Below are positions 24,004 through 33,892 of a stretch of DNA of 64,000 nt, piece by piece (within the stretch, counting starts at the first letter, position 1; each line of letters begins with the position of its first letter). Both the position numbers and the translations under genes were made by a program. The DNA is from Raphanus sativus. Lineage: Eukaryota > Streptophyta > Magnoliopsida > Brassicales > Brassicaceae. The notes under the pieces were generated by a model. The model was given only the letters and a program-made list of their open reading frames with translations. It was not told the DNA's origin and did not search any database. The stretch spans positions 4,712,001-4,776,000 of the forward strand of contig NC_079515.1 in NCBI RefSeq assembly GCF_000801105.2. Direction: 5' to 3'.

Positions 24004-25804
24004 ATGCCTTCCAATACGGCGTCGTCTAGCTCCGCCCCCGCCGGATCTGCAGATTCTTCCTCCTCCCGTACAAAATCCAAACGACCCAAGTGTATCCCTC
24101 TCTTCCTCTGGATCATCGTTGACTCTAATTACATCTGCAAAATCAATTATTTTGCTCATTGTTTCACAATTTGATTCTTCAAAGTTAGAATCTTTAGCCA
24201 TATGTTTTTGCAATCGACACTCAAGCTCTGACCAATGTGTATTGGATTCTGTTTTCGTTGAATGTTTTGATTTTGCAGATTCGAAGTTTACACAGCAGGA
24301 GCTCCCTGCTTGCAAGCCGATTCTCACGCCTGGTTGGGTATGTATAGCTTCTTTGTAGCAGCATCATTGTATTATACAATCAATCTCCTGTTGTGTAACG
24401 GTATAAAAGGTTTCCATTTTTTTAATCATCTCGTTTTTTTTGCAGGTGATTCTGACTTTTTTAGTCATTAGTGTGATCTTCATTCCACTCGGAGTTGTTT
24501 CGCTTTTCGCTTCCCAGGATGTAAGTGAGGATGATCCCAAGTGTTTTTGCTATCAAATGTTTCCATATCTCATCTCTTTATGTAAATATAGGTTGTCGAG
24601 ATCGTTGATCGGTATGATAATGATTGCGTACCGACGCCTGCTAGGGCTAACAAGGTTGCTTATATTCAAGGAGGTGCAGACAAATCTTGTAACCGGACAC
24701 TAGTGGTTTGAGTTTCCTATTCAACAACCCTATTTCATTCTTTGAGAGAATTAAAGTAGCCTCTGAATGTCTTTGTTTACTTTCTCCTTGTGGGTATTCT
24801 CAGGTTCCTAAGAAGATGAAGCAGCCTATCTACGTTTATTACCAGCTTGAGAACTTTTACCAGAATCACCGCAGGTATTCTTACGGATTTTTTACTACAG
24901 TGCTTGGCTTTGAGTGAAATTAGATGTGGCTTAGATTCATTAAAGTCCTTTTTCTTTCATTGTTGGCATTGATGTTTTTGGATATTCACAGGTATGTGAA
25001 AAGCAGGAGTGATGCGCAATTGAGAAGTGTAAAAGATGAGAACCAAATCGATGCTTGCAAGCCTGAGGATGATGCTAATGGGCGGCCGATTGTGCCGTGT
25101 GGTCTGATTGCTTGGAGTCTCTTTAATGACACATACGCTTTATCCAAAAACAACCAGCCTTTGAATGTAAGCAAGAGAGGCATTGCGTGGAAGAGTGATA
25201 GGGAACACAAGTTTGGCAAAAATGTGTTTCCCAAGAACTTTCAGACGGGCAATCTCACCGGTGGTGGCAAGCTAGATGAAAATAAATCGGTAAGCTCTCT
25301 AATGCTTTGGTAGAGTCTCAGAACTCGGTTGACTTTGAATCTCTTTACTCTTTTGGTGTTTTTCAGCTGAGTGAGCAAGAGGATCTGATTGTGTGGATGA
25401 GAACCGCAGCTTTGCCAACGTTTAGAAAACTGTACGGGAAAATTGAGAGTGACCTGGAGAAAGGTGATACCATAAACGTGATTCTGAAGAACAACTACAA
25501 CACGTACAGTTTCGATGGGAAGAAGAAGCTTGTTCTGTCGACAACTAGTTGGCTCGGTGGAAAGAATGACTTCCTCGGCATTGCTTACCTCACGGTTGGA
25601 GGAATCTGTTTCTTCTTGGCACTTGTATTTACCATCATGTATCTTGTGAAACCAAGGTACATACATATACATAAATATCCTTGGCTTATTATAACAGCAG
25701 TGTATAGATAGATATTGATGTGGTGTTGGTGTTCTTTTTTTTGCAGGCGACTTGGAGATCCTACTTACTTATCCTGGAACAGAGTTCCCGGTGGTGGTCG
25801 GTAA
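24004..25804 (+). CDS. ALIS1: ALA-interacting subunit 1 (CDC50/LEM3 family)
   Basis: Eight exons (24004-24091, 24279-24337, 24446-24520, 24592-24705, 24804-24874, 24992-25289, 25367-25656, 25747-25804) give 350 aa, equal to Arabidopsis ALIS1 as I remember it. ALIS proteins are obligate beta subunits of P4-ATPase phospholipid flippases, needed for their exit from the ER and activity. The topology fits: a polar Ser-rich N terminus, a membrane segment at about 50-73 ([18 protein letters not shown]), a large lumenal domain with N-glycosylation sites (NRT, NDT, NVS, NLT) and paired cysteines, and a second membrane segment at about 304-329 ([19 protein letters not shown]). The family signature [20 protein letters not shown] is present. 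Converges on ZIP1. Confidence 0.95.
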
Positions 25805-26167
25805 ACAAAGACTCTTTATGTAAATCTCTTTATCTATGATTGTAATTTTTAGCCAAAAACTGCGAGTGATAGTTTGTATTTATAGATGTGTAAGTGTGCA
25901 TGATGATGTTACAGTTGAAAGATGCCCACCATGATTGATACTTCCTATTACCTTTCTCCTTTTCTCTTCCTCCATCCATATAACGAATAAAGCACTTAGC
26001 TAACCTCACTCTCTCACTCTGCCTTTAACTATTGTTTGTCTCTATCAAAAAGCAAGTCATTGTGTTCAAAACAGAATAGTATTTGATTCCAAGATTACAG
26101 ATTCGAGAAAAAAAGAGCAGCATTTTGTGCTTGTTTGTTAGCTAATAGCTGTGGTGGAGTCAGTGTT
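25805..26167. other. Shared 3' region of ALIS1 and ZIP1
   Basis: The 363 bases between two convergent stop codons hold both 3' UTRs. AT-rich; poly(A) signal-like motifs (aataaa at about 25987) occur. No further gene. Confidence 0.5.
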
Positions 26168-27299
26168 TCATGCCCAAATGGCTAAGAGAGACATGGAAGC
26201 AGCGCCGAGGAGGAGGGAGAGGAAAGCAGCCAAGTGAAGCCAGAGATTAGATTGCAATCTTGGATTGACGAAGTCAGGAGCAAGAAGATCAACGAGTGAC
26301 ATGTAAATGAGAATCCCAGCTGATGCAGCGTTCAGCATTCCTTCCACCATGATTGCCTCTTTGCTCTCTCTCCCGTAGCCTAAACCACTCGACATCCCCA
26401 TACCTATCCCTATCCCCACAGGCGCCGTCACTGAGAAGAATGTCGCCATTATCACCGTTGATTTGGACTGTAACTCCGCCTATACATTAAAACGTTGTCA
26501 GAACTATACTAAAACCAATTGGAGGTAAGTGGAAGCGATCGATACTTACGAGAGAGATGCAGCCACCGAGGCCAAGACCTTCAAAGAACTGATGGAAAGA
26601 AAGTGCAGCCATGAGTGGCTTTATAGTGTCTATACTCTGTGATGCTCCAAGGGAGATCCCTATTATAACCGAATGCACAACTATCCCAATCTCAAGAACC
26701 TGCGACACGATCCTCCTCCTTATCAACTCCGTCGACCCATGCGAGTGTCCATGACTCGCATGAGTATGGACATGAACATGACCCGCATGCTCTTCATCCT
26801 CAACCACGTTAACTTGCTTGGTCCCCATACTATGCTGCCTCTTGTAATACGCCGTTGCAAACGTATCGATCATAAGCGTCCCCATCGCTGAAAGCATCGC
26901 GACAAAACCAGCAAACGGGAACTTACCAGCCGCGGTGCTCTCAAGACAAGGCGAGCTCAGTCTCTCGAACGCGTCTGGTAATATGTGGACGAACCCTGTA
27001 CAGAGGATCACTCCCGCGGCGAAAGCTTTCACCATGAAGAAGATGTCGTTCTCCGGCTGTAACGCCGGGATCTTCTTCCCTATCAACGGTAGACTCACGC
27101 CGACACCTCCGGCCACAAGAAGCAAAGCGATCGAACCGAGTTTCAACGTCGTTGCCTTCTCTGCTTCCTCTTGAGTCACAGCGTCATGTTCATCGTGACT
27201 TGTACAATCACTAGACGCACAACATACATGCATACATATTATCAATATTACATAAACTCTCAACATGTTTGTGGAAAAACAGCAACTGTATTCAGACAT
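26168..27299 (-). CDS. ZIP1: Zinc transporter ZIP1
   Basis: Two exons, 27299-26550 and 26479-26168, join at a codon boundary to give 353 aa. Residues 11-28 form a signal-like hydrophobic segment. Transmembrane helices follow, with the variable cytosolic loop between helices III and IV carrying a metal-binding His-rich run ([18 protein letters not shown], residues 171-188). Helix IV has the ZIP signature [12 protein letters not shown] (207-218) and helix [12 protein letters not shown]; their His and Glu residues line the metal pore. ZIP1 moves Zn2+ (and Mn2+ in some reports) across membranes and is induced by zinc deficiency. A zinc-deficiency response element lies upstream at 28175-28184. Gene order corresponds to At3g12750. 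Confidence 0.95.
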
Positions 27300-27776
27300 G
27301 AGTCTAGTTTAGATATTTTTTTCCGGTTCTTGTGTTGTGAGTAAGTAAAGTGTGGAGAGGTATGGAGAAGTAAGGGAAGCTTTTTATAATGAGAAAGCGA
27401 GAGAGAACCTTTAACTTTACAAGTGAGTGGTCCGTAAATGATAGTAGCAGAATATAAACTTACGTAGAGTTGACCACTATACACTACATACTAACTTCGT
27501 TGTCACGCACATAAATAATCTCTTAGTATTCTCTGATAATTGTATAACTTTTAAGTCATTAACAAAGACTACTCATATGAATGGAACGAACAAAAAAAGT
27601 ATTGCTCTTTTGGTATTTTAAAGTTTTTGTTATTTTAAAGTTTTTGTTACTTATGGGACAAGACGGCTAAAGAAAATTTCATTGGTTAGTACAAGAAGTT
27701 CCTTAAGCATCTGTTTATGGATGGTTGATATAAGACGCCCTTTCGATCTCTTCTAATCATTAGTTATCTGTTTAAG

Positions 27777-27809
27777 TGTTTATACATTTTTTTTTCCTGT
27801 TTATACATT
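27777..27809. repeat. 12-bp direct repeat around a poly-T insert
   Basis: TGTTTATACATT at 27777-27788 recurs at 27798-27809, separated by TTTTTTTCC. Confidence 0.65.
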
Positions 27810-27908
27810 GAGAGTAACAATGATTAAACTAGAGTGACGATTCAAAGATATATTAAGAAAAAGCATCGAGACTTATTGATTCCGGAGCTTGATTGGTCAC
27901 ACTTAAAT

Positions 27909-27958
27909 AACTAGTATACTGTTTTTTACCAAAAAGAAGAAAACTAGTATACTGTTTT
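27909..27958. repeat. 17-bp direct repeat around a 16-bp insert
   Basis: AACTAGTATACTGTTTT at 27909-27925 recurs at 27942-27958. The insert TTACCAAAAAGAAGAA is A-rich; read on the other strand it is a T run followed by GGTAA. Confidence 0.75.
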
Positions 27959-28174
27959 CTTTTACGTATGCATTGAATTGAATTTTTTTTTTTTTTTTGG
28001 AGTAATACAGTAGGAAAGGAGATACTTTGTGAATTGTTCCCAACCCTTGTAATTGCTAGTCAATAGTCATGATCATGGTGACTACATCTCTTTTCACTAC
28101 TTTATCAAAAGCAAACAGAATTATATGTAATATAAATTGAACTTTTTTAACCGGAAAGTAAATGTGAAGACAGA

Positions 28175-28184
28175 ATGTCGACAT
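28175..28184. promoter_or_regulatory. Zinc-deficiency response element (ZDRE)
   Basis: ATGTCGACAT is an exact palindromic match to the ZDRE consensus RTGTCGACAY, bound by bZIP19 and bZIP23 in Arabidopsis. It lies 876 bases upstream of the ZIP1 start codon. Motif seen directly; binding is inferred. Confidence 0.65.
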
Positions 28185-28318
28185 CACAGCCTGTGAGCCG
28201 TGAGAAGAGTGATTTTAGTTTGATTTTTCCATTTACTTTTTGCTTCAAAAAATTTGCGATGGTCTCATCATCCTCACAAGTCACAAGGTGGGTAGCGTTG
28301 GGCCAGTGAAGCCACCTG

Positions 28319-29621
28319 TTAGAATTCAGATTTCACTATCACCACTACGTTGAGAGCGATGGTTACTGAACCCAATGTTGGCAATGGCAACATTGTTCTT
28401 TTGTTGTCAACAGCTAAAAGTTCAATAATTGAAGAGTGGTCTTGCATTATCTGCAACCCATCTTGGGATGTAGACATAAGAAGAAAAAAATACGACAAGA
28501 AAAGTATATTTGTAGTATAGAGTTCATAATGCAAAAGGAACTCCATGCATGTATTCTTGGGAAGCCATCTTGAACTTCTCAATATTGACAAAGCTTCTCA
28601 AATTAGACCATTTGTGTGAGACATTTTGTTGTTCAAATCAATGTTTGAAGTTCATAATGAAGCAATGTCATTACCTGTGAGACCCATAAGTCTTAAATAT
28701 CCATACTTCCAGCTGATCATCAACTGAATGATCAATCCACAACCACATGTGGTATTTTATGATCCAACAAACCTGCATGATAAATCTTTCACATGCATGT
28801 ACATGTGCACTGCCCATTATTTTATCAAGGATATATTGTTCATATTGTTTGTCATATACGAAATGTGTACTTCCTAAAATTTATCATAGCTTTTTTTTCA
28901 TCTATGAATTTTATTGAATAAGCAAGAGTTATATTGAACAGAGACATGATTAAACATTTTTTTTGAATAACCTGGTTATCTTGATCTTCACACCGAAATG
29001 GTCTAGACTAACGGTGAATGTTTGTAGCAGTTTACCTTATCGGTCGGAACACGCTTCAGTAAGAAGTGTAAAGATCAAATAACAACTTACTAGAGGACCT
29101 ATTGTGATGATGATCAACGTTAATACCATACATAACTTTGATCGGAACCTTTTCATATGATCAAAGCAATGCTTTCCCGCGCAACAAGATGAAAATGAGC
29201 TTAAGTTACTAATGTTGATGATTCGAAAGATCAAACATAGCATTCTCCATAAAAGATGAGTCTCATAAAAGGAGTTGCAAGGATTAATATTTAAGAATAT
29301 CCGGTTTAAAGTGATCAAGCTTGATGTTCCAAGGACTGCTGAACAAACCAACCCGCAACAACACACTTTCTATATTCAGCTTAAACTAGAGACATTTCAA
29401 AACTAAGACACGAGCGAAATGAACCTCCAAATAATTTTTTTTTTATTTTTGGTCAAAATAAAAATATTTAACCGAGGAAGAGAACATTGAAAAAAACTAA
29501 AGCTAAATCGAGGAGGGATTTAGCTATATTTTATGGATGTAATTTATATAAAACATTCACCTTTTTGATCATAAATATCCACTTTAAAACACTTATAAAT
29601 CTCCACTTTCTATTTAAAATA
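28319..29621. other. Unrecognised intergenic DNA with short open frames
   Basis: Minus-strand open frames at 28319-28591 (90 codons) and 29037-29366 (109 codons) have no recognisable domain. The second is Cys-rich and hydrophobic. They may be degenerate gene pieces or chance. Nothing firm can be said. Confidence 0.3.
29613..29621. repeat. 9-bp target-site duplication, left copy
   Basis: TTTAAAATA abuts the left end of the MITE at 29622-30083 and is repeated exactly at 30084-30092. Confidence 0.75.
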
Positions 29622-30083
29622 GAGAAATTGCCAAAAATACCATTTTCATAGTACCACTTTTCATGTTTACACTAATCACTTTTACCACTACTTTTAATGA
29701 AGGGTTTAGAATTGAAGGTTTAGGATTTAGGGTTTAGATTTAATGTTTTAGGGTTTAAGGTATATAGTTTAGGGTTTAGAGTTGATGATTTAGGGTTTAG
29801 AGTTGAGGATTTAGGGTTTATAGTTTAGACTTTAGAGTTTAGGATATTGAATTTAGGGTATATAGTTTAGGGTTTAGGGTTTAGAGTTGAAGATTTTGGG
29901 TTTAGAGTTTACAATTGGAGGTTTAGTATTTAGAATTTGGGATTAGAATTTTGAAAAGCATATAAATACAAAGATATAAGAGTTTTTACCGTTTTAATAA
30001 ATAAGGTATTTTTGAAAATGTGTCTTTAGTGGTGGTAAAGATGAATAATGGTACCTTGAAAATGGTATTTTTGAAAATTCCCC
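29622..30083 (+). mobile_element. Mutator-type MITE with degenerate telomere-like core
   Basis: Ends are imperfect inverted repeats: the left begins GAGAAATTGCCAAAAATACC and the reverse complement of the right begins GGGGAATTTTCAAAAATACC, both continuing CATTTTCA. A 9-bp direct repeat (TTTAAAATA) flanks the element, as expected for the Mutator superfamily. The core at about 29700-29940 is a run of TTTAGGG-like units with many variants. Length 462 bp, non-coding. A second member lies in opposite orientation at 58677-59145. Confidence 0.8.
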
Positions 30084-30092
30084 TTTAAAATA

Positions 30093-31234
30093 TTAGATTT
30101 TTGCTTTATTTTTAGGTCAAATTTCCAAAATAGCACTTGTAAAAGTTTATCCAAAAATAACAGTCAATGATAAAAATTTCCAAAATAACACATATTTGAC
30201 AATAATTTTTTTAAACTCTAATTCCTAATCTTTAATCCCACCTCAACCCTCTTAATACTAAACCTTAAATTTTAGTATTATTAAAGGGCATTTCTCTATT
30301 TTTATCTATTATATATCTCAATTTAATTTATATTTACAGTTTATATATTTATGGCATGTATAAAACTTTAACAAGAGATATTTATACTATAAAGTTGGAT
30401 CAAATAATATCTATCCATATTGAATATAAACTTTAATCTTTAAACTAATATAATTAACAAAGTGAATAATCTTATTGGCATAAGCAAATTATTAAAATTA
30501 TCACTTTTAAATAAACTATGTTTAATGTTTTTTAGGTTCACGGCGATATTGAATATGAGAATTATTCTTGATATAACAAAAATATATTTATCGATATTAA
30601 AAGTTAGTTAACATTTTTTTTGAATGAAAATTTTTAGTTAACATCATATGACATAGATTTAGATGATAAGAAAACTAACTTTTATGTACGATAGGATGTA
30701 CCAGCCAATTCACTAGCAAAAACATATACAGTGTACCAATTTATTGACACATATCGCATTATCAACTTTGGAAAATTAAACTTTATATAAAAAGATATGA
30801 TGTAGCAGCTAATTTACTAGAACATAAATAGTGTACCAGTTGCAAACAGTGTATTTAAAATTGGACCGGAAACTAAACCGAAATTTTTTGGGTAACTATT
30901 CAATATGGTTTGAATTGGATCAACTCTGATTTATTATATTTTTAATAAATAAATTTAAAAGTACTGCTAGTAAATATGACACATAATTAAAATATAAATA
31001 ATTTTTAAACATAAAACATTATAAATATAAATTAGTTTTATTTAAATATGAATGATTTATAAATTTTTGATAACTTTAATAGTTTAATAATTTTGAGATC
31101 CAGTCTTACTAAATGATCGGTTCATAATTGAACTAATTATTAGATCCAACCCAATTATATCCGGTTCATGGTTGAATCCGGTCTAACTATCGAATTGGTC
31201 CGGTTTTAAAAATACTAGTTGCAAGAGAAAAACG
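30093..31234. other. AT-rich intergenic DNA
   Basis: No genes recognised. Includes a small duplication (ttagttaacat at 30604-30614 and 30634-30644). The part from about 30840 has patchy aaccggtt-type words common in crucifer dispersed repeats. It runs into the promoter repeats of the DCN1-like gene. Confidence 0.4.
30604..30644. repeat. 11-bp direct repeat around a T-rich insert
   Basis: TTAGTTAACAT at 30604-30614 recurs at 30634-30644. The 19-bp insert is seven T, then GAATGAAAATTT. Confidence 0.6.
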
Positions 31235-31440
31235 AAATTAATACCGAGATACAAGTCTTCCGGTCTAATACCGAGATGCAAAGTCTTCCGGTCTAATACC
31301 GAGATAATTTTACTATGTACCGGTTTGGATTAAACAAAATTAATACCGAGATACAAGTCTTCCGGTCTAATACCGAGATACAAAGTCTTCCGGTCTAACA
31401 TACCGAGATAATTTTACTAGGTACCGGTTTGGATTAAACC
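31235..31440. repeat. Tandem duplication of about 102 bp in the DCN1-like promoter
   Basis: Units at 31235-31336 and 31337-31440 are nearly identical. Each contains two shorter sub-repeats built on taccgagatacaa and gtcttccggtcta, then aattttacta and taccggtttggattaaac. It ends about 220 bases upstream of the ATG. Confidence 0.9.
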
Positions 31441-31663
31441 GAGTCATTGCAAATGGCAATCGGAGTATATAAAAAAAGACATAAGCATTGAAGAAGAGAG
31501 AGAGAGAGAGGCGGAGAAGAGGAAAGTGAGAAAGCTTTAAAAGCAAATCGTGAGAGGACCTCTCGAGTCTTCCCTGAGTCACTCCCCTCTCTTCTCTCGC
31601 GGCGCTCTCCTTCGATTTACCTTCTTAGGGTTTTCGCTTCGCCTGCAGATCCTTCAACACACA

Positions 31664-33730
31664 ATGGTACGCGCTTTCTTACTTTCTTCCTTCTGTTCTG
31701 GGTTTTTGCGGATCCACTTATCTTTTGTCATCTGACGCCGTAAAGGTTTAGTCTTTCGATAATTCAATTCCAAAGTAGAATCGAAAGTCCCTTACTTTGT
31801 GCGATTCAGTGGTTTATCTATCATCTTTTGTGTCTTAAATTTGATTCAATCATATGATCTTGTGCTAGCATAAGCTGAGTAGAAGCAACCGAGACAAACT
31901 TCAGCAGTTCGTGGCTATCACTGGAGCTAGGTAAAACTGGATCTATCTTTTACCTTATCGCTCTATTTTACTGTAGATTCAGTTGTTTTGTAAGGTTAGA
32001 AACAGTTACTAGTACTGTAGCTGCTTGAGAGCAAACGTGTTTTTGCATCATTCTTGTTTGTTTTTTACCATGAATCTTTAAACTTTTTGGTTTGGTGACT
32101 TTGTTTAATGATGTTGGGGGGGGGGGGGGGGGGGGGCAGTGAGAAGAATGCTCTTCAGGCTCTCAAAGCCTGCGATTGGCAGCTCGAAGCAGCTTTTGAT
32201 GTCTTTTACAGCCAGCCTCAGCCAAGAAGCAATGGCGACATGAGACGCTTGGAGGAGCTCTACAATAGATATAAAGGCAACCTTTCTTTCTTTCTTTCTC
32301 GCTATCATTTGTGTACTTTTATGTTTTAAAAGTTTCTTGTTACATTCTGCAGACCCCTATTCTGATATGATTATGGCCGAAGGTATCTCGGTTCTGTGTA
32401 GTGATCTTCAGGTATGTTTTGTCTTCTTGACTAATGCCTAAGAATGATGTGGTTTCTTATGCCTATCTAGCACTGATAACAACTGACTTGAATTTTTTTC
32501 TCCAGGTGGAACCCCAAGACATTGTCACGGTATGTCTGTTCTGAAACCTTTTCATACGACTTGCTTGTTTGCGTTTGTTTCTTGCTTTGGTCTATGGCTA
32601 CCAAAACACTACTTAGTAATAGTTAATTAGTACTTTGTGAGAGAGATAGTGACTTGAAAAGCTAAGAATGACAAAAAATTGAGATCCCTGGAGGAACGGA
32701 TTAAAAATTAGGGTCTTATTCTTTCATTGAATGCTCTGTGTTTTCTTGTTCAGCTCTGACCATTTAGTTAAATGTGTACTTCATTTTCAGCTGGTTCTTT
32801 CGTGGCATATGAATGCTGCCACAGCGTGTGAATTTTCCAAGGAAGAATTTTTTGGTGGATTACAGGCATTAGGGTGAGTTAACTCTAGTCCTGATTATGA
32901 TAATCTTTTGGTGCGGAGTTTAACTTAGACCCGATTTTCTGATGGCAGAGTAGACTCCATTGGGAAGTTGCAGGAAAAGCTGTCCTTTATGCGTTCAGAG
33001 CTTAAAGATGAACGTAAGAAGCAGATAGTAGTCATTCGCTATCCTGTGTTATGATTTGGTTGATCGAAAGTTTCATGTTGGCTGACATATGGTGTAATTG
33101 TTCTTCTTGTGCGTTTACTTTGTTCAGAAAAGTTCCATGACATATACAACTTTGCTTTTGGGTGGGCGAAAGAGAAGGTAGAAACATGCTTGTTCTAAAG
33201 TAGTTGCCCATCATGAGCTGTTTTACTCTGTGTTAGTGACAAATGTTCAACTGTGATAATGTTTCAGGGGCAGAAGTCTCTTGCGTTAGATACAGCGATT
33301 GGGATGTGGCAGTTGCTCTTTGCAGAAAGAGAGTGGCCATTGGTGAATCACTGGTGTGATTTCTTGCAGGTACACAAAACACTCATGAGTTTAATAGATT
33401 ATCAAAGCATTCAAAGCATGATCTTATTATTATATTTCTGTACCTTCTGATACAAATCATACAATGTTGTTTCCCAAAATCAGGATCGTCACAACAAGGC
33501 CATATCTAAAGACACATGGGCACAGCTCCTGGAGTTTGCAAGGGTAATAGAAAACACTAGATATCATTGTGTCATTGAGCTTACATGTTGTGATATAAGG
33601 ATTGAGACAGTAGTTTGTGATGCAGACGGTGGACCCGGCACTGTCGAATTACGACGCAGAAGGAGCATGGCCTTACCTCATCGATGAGTTCGTTGAGTAC
33701 CTGTATGACAAGAGCGTTGTTGAGAAGTAA
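31664..33730 (+). CDS. DCN1-like protein (UBA + PONY/DCUN1 domain)
   Basis: Eleven coding exons give 249 aa: 31664-31666 (ATG only), 31869-31930, 32140-32276, 32353-32411, 32506-32529, 32791-32873, 32949-33013, 33128-33177, 33268-33369, 33484-33543, 33626-33730. DCN1 proteins act as E3-like scaffolds that promote NEDD8 attachment to cullins. An N-terminal UBA-like domain (about 6-45, KLQQFVAITGASEKNALQAL) precedes the PONY domain (about 60-245, including ALDTAIGMWQLLFAEREWPL and the C-terminal DYDAEGAWPYLIDEFVEYL-like segment, here NYDAEGAWP). Two odd splice sites: the exon 3 acceptor is preceded by 21 G, and intron 3 appears to use a GC donor. Position corresponds to At3g12760. Converges on MEF22. 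Confidence 0.9.
32116..32136 (+). repeat. (G)21 homopolymer at a 3' splice site
   Basis: Twenty-one consecutive G directly precede the CAG acceptor of exon 3 of the DCN1-like gene, where a polypyrimidine tract is expected. Confidence 0.9.
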
Positions 33731-33892
33731 CTGGCCAATTGGGAGAAGTACTCAGCTCTATTTTACAGTGGTCCTTGCTCATTATTTATTAATAGACTTG
33801 TGTGTGTTCTTGTCCGAATCTTCATCTTCACATTTTGATGATCAAATAACTAAGATGTCCAACTTTCAGACTAATCCAGTTTCTATCTTCTA

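Larger units (their letters stand above)
27300..28318. other. ZIP1 upstream region
   Basis: Promoter and 5' flank of ZIP1 on the minus strand. Contains a ZDRE palindrome at 28175-28184, a tandem 17-bp duplication (tattttaaagtttttgt) near 27614-27647, and two small direct-repeat insertions listed separately. No coding sequence recognised. Confidence 0.5.

Noticed and set aside
29037..29366. Cys-rich hydrophobic protein on the minus strand
   Set aside because: Composition and lack of any family resemblance suggest a chance frame or decayed fragment.
29700..29940. Interstitial telomere or chromosome-fusion scar
   Set aside because: The telomere-like units are bounded by inverted ends and a 9-bp duplication, and the same unit recurs at 58677-59145, so a transposable element explains them.
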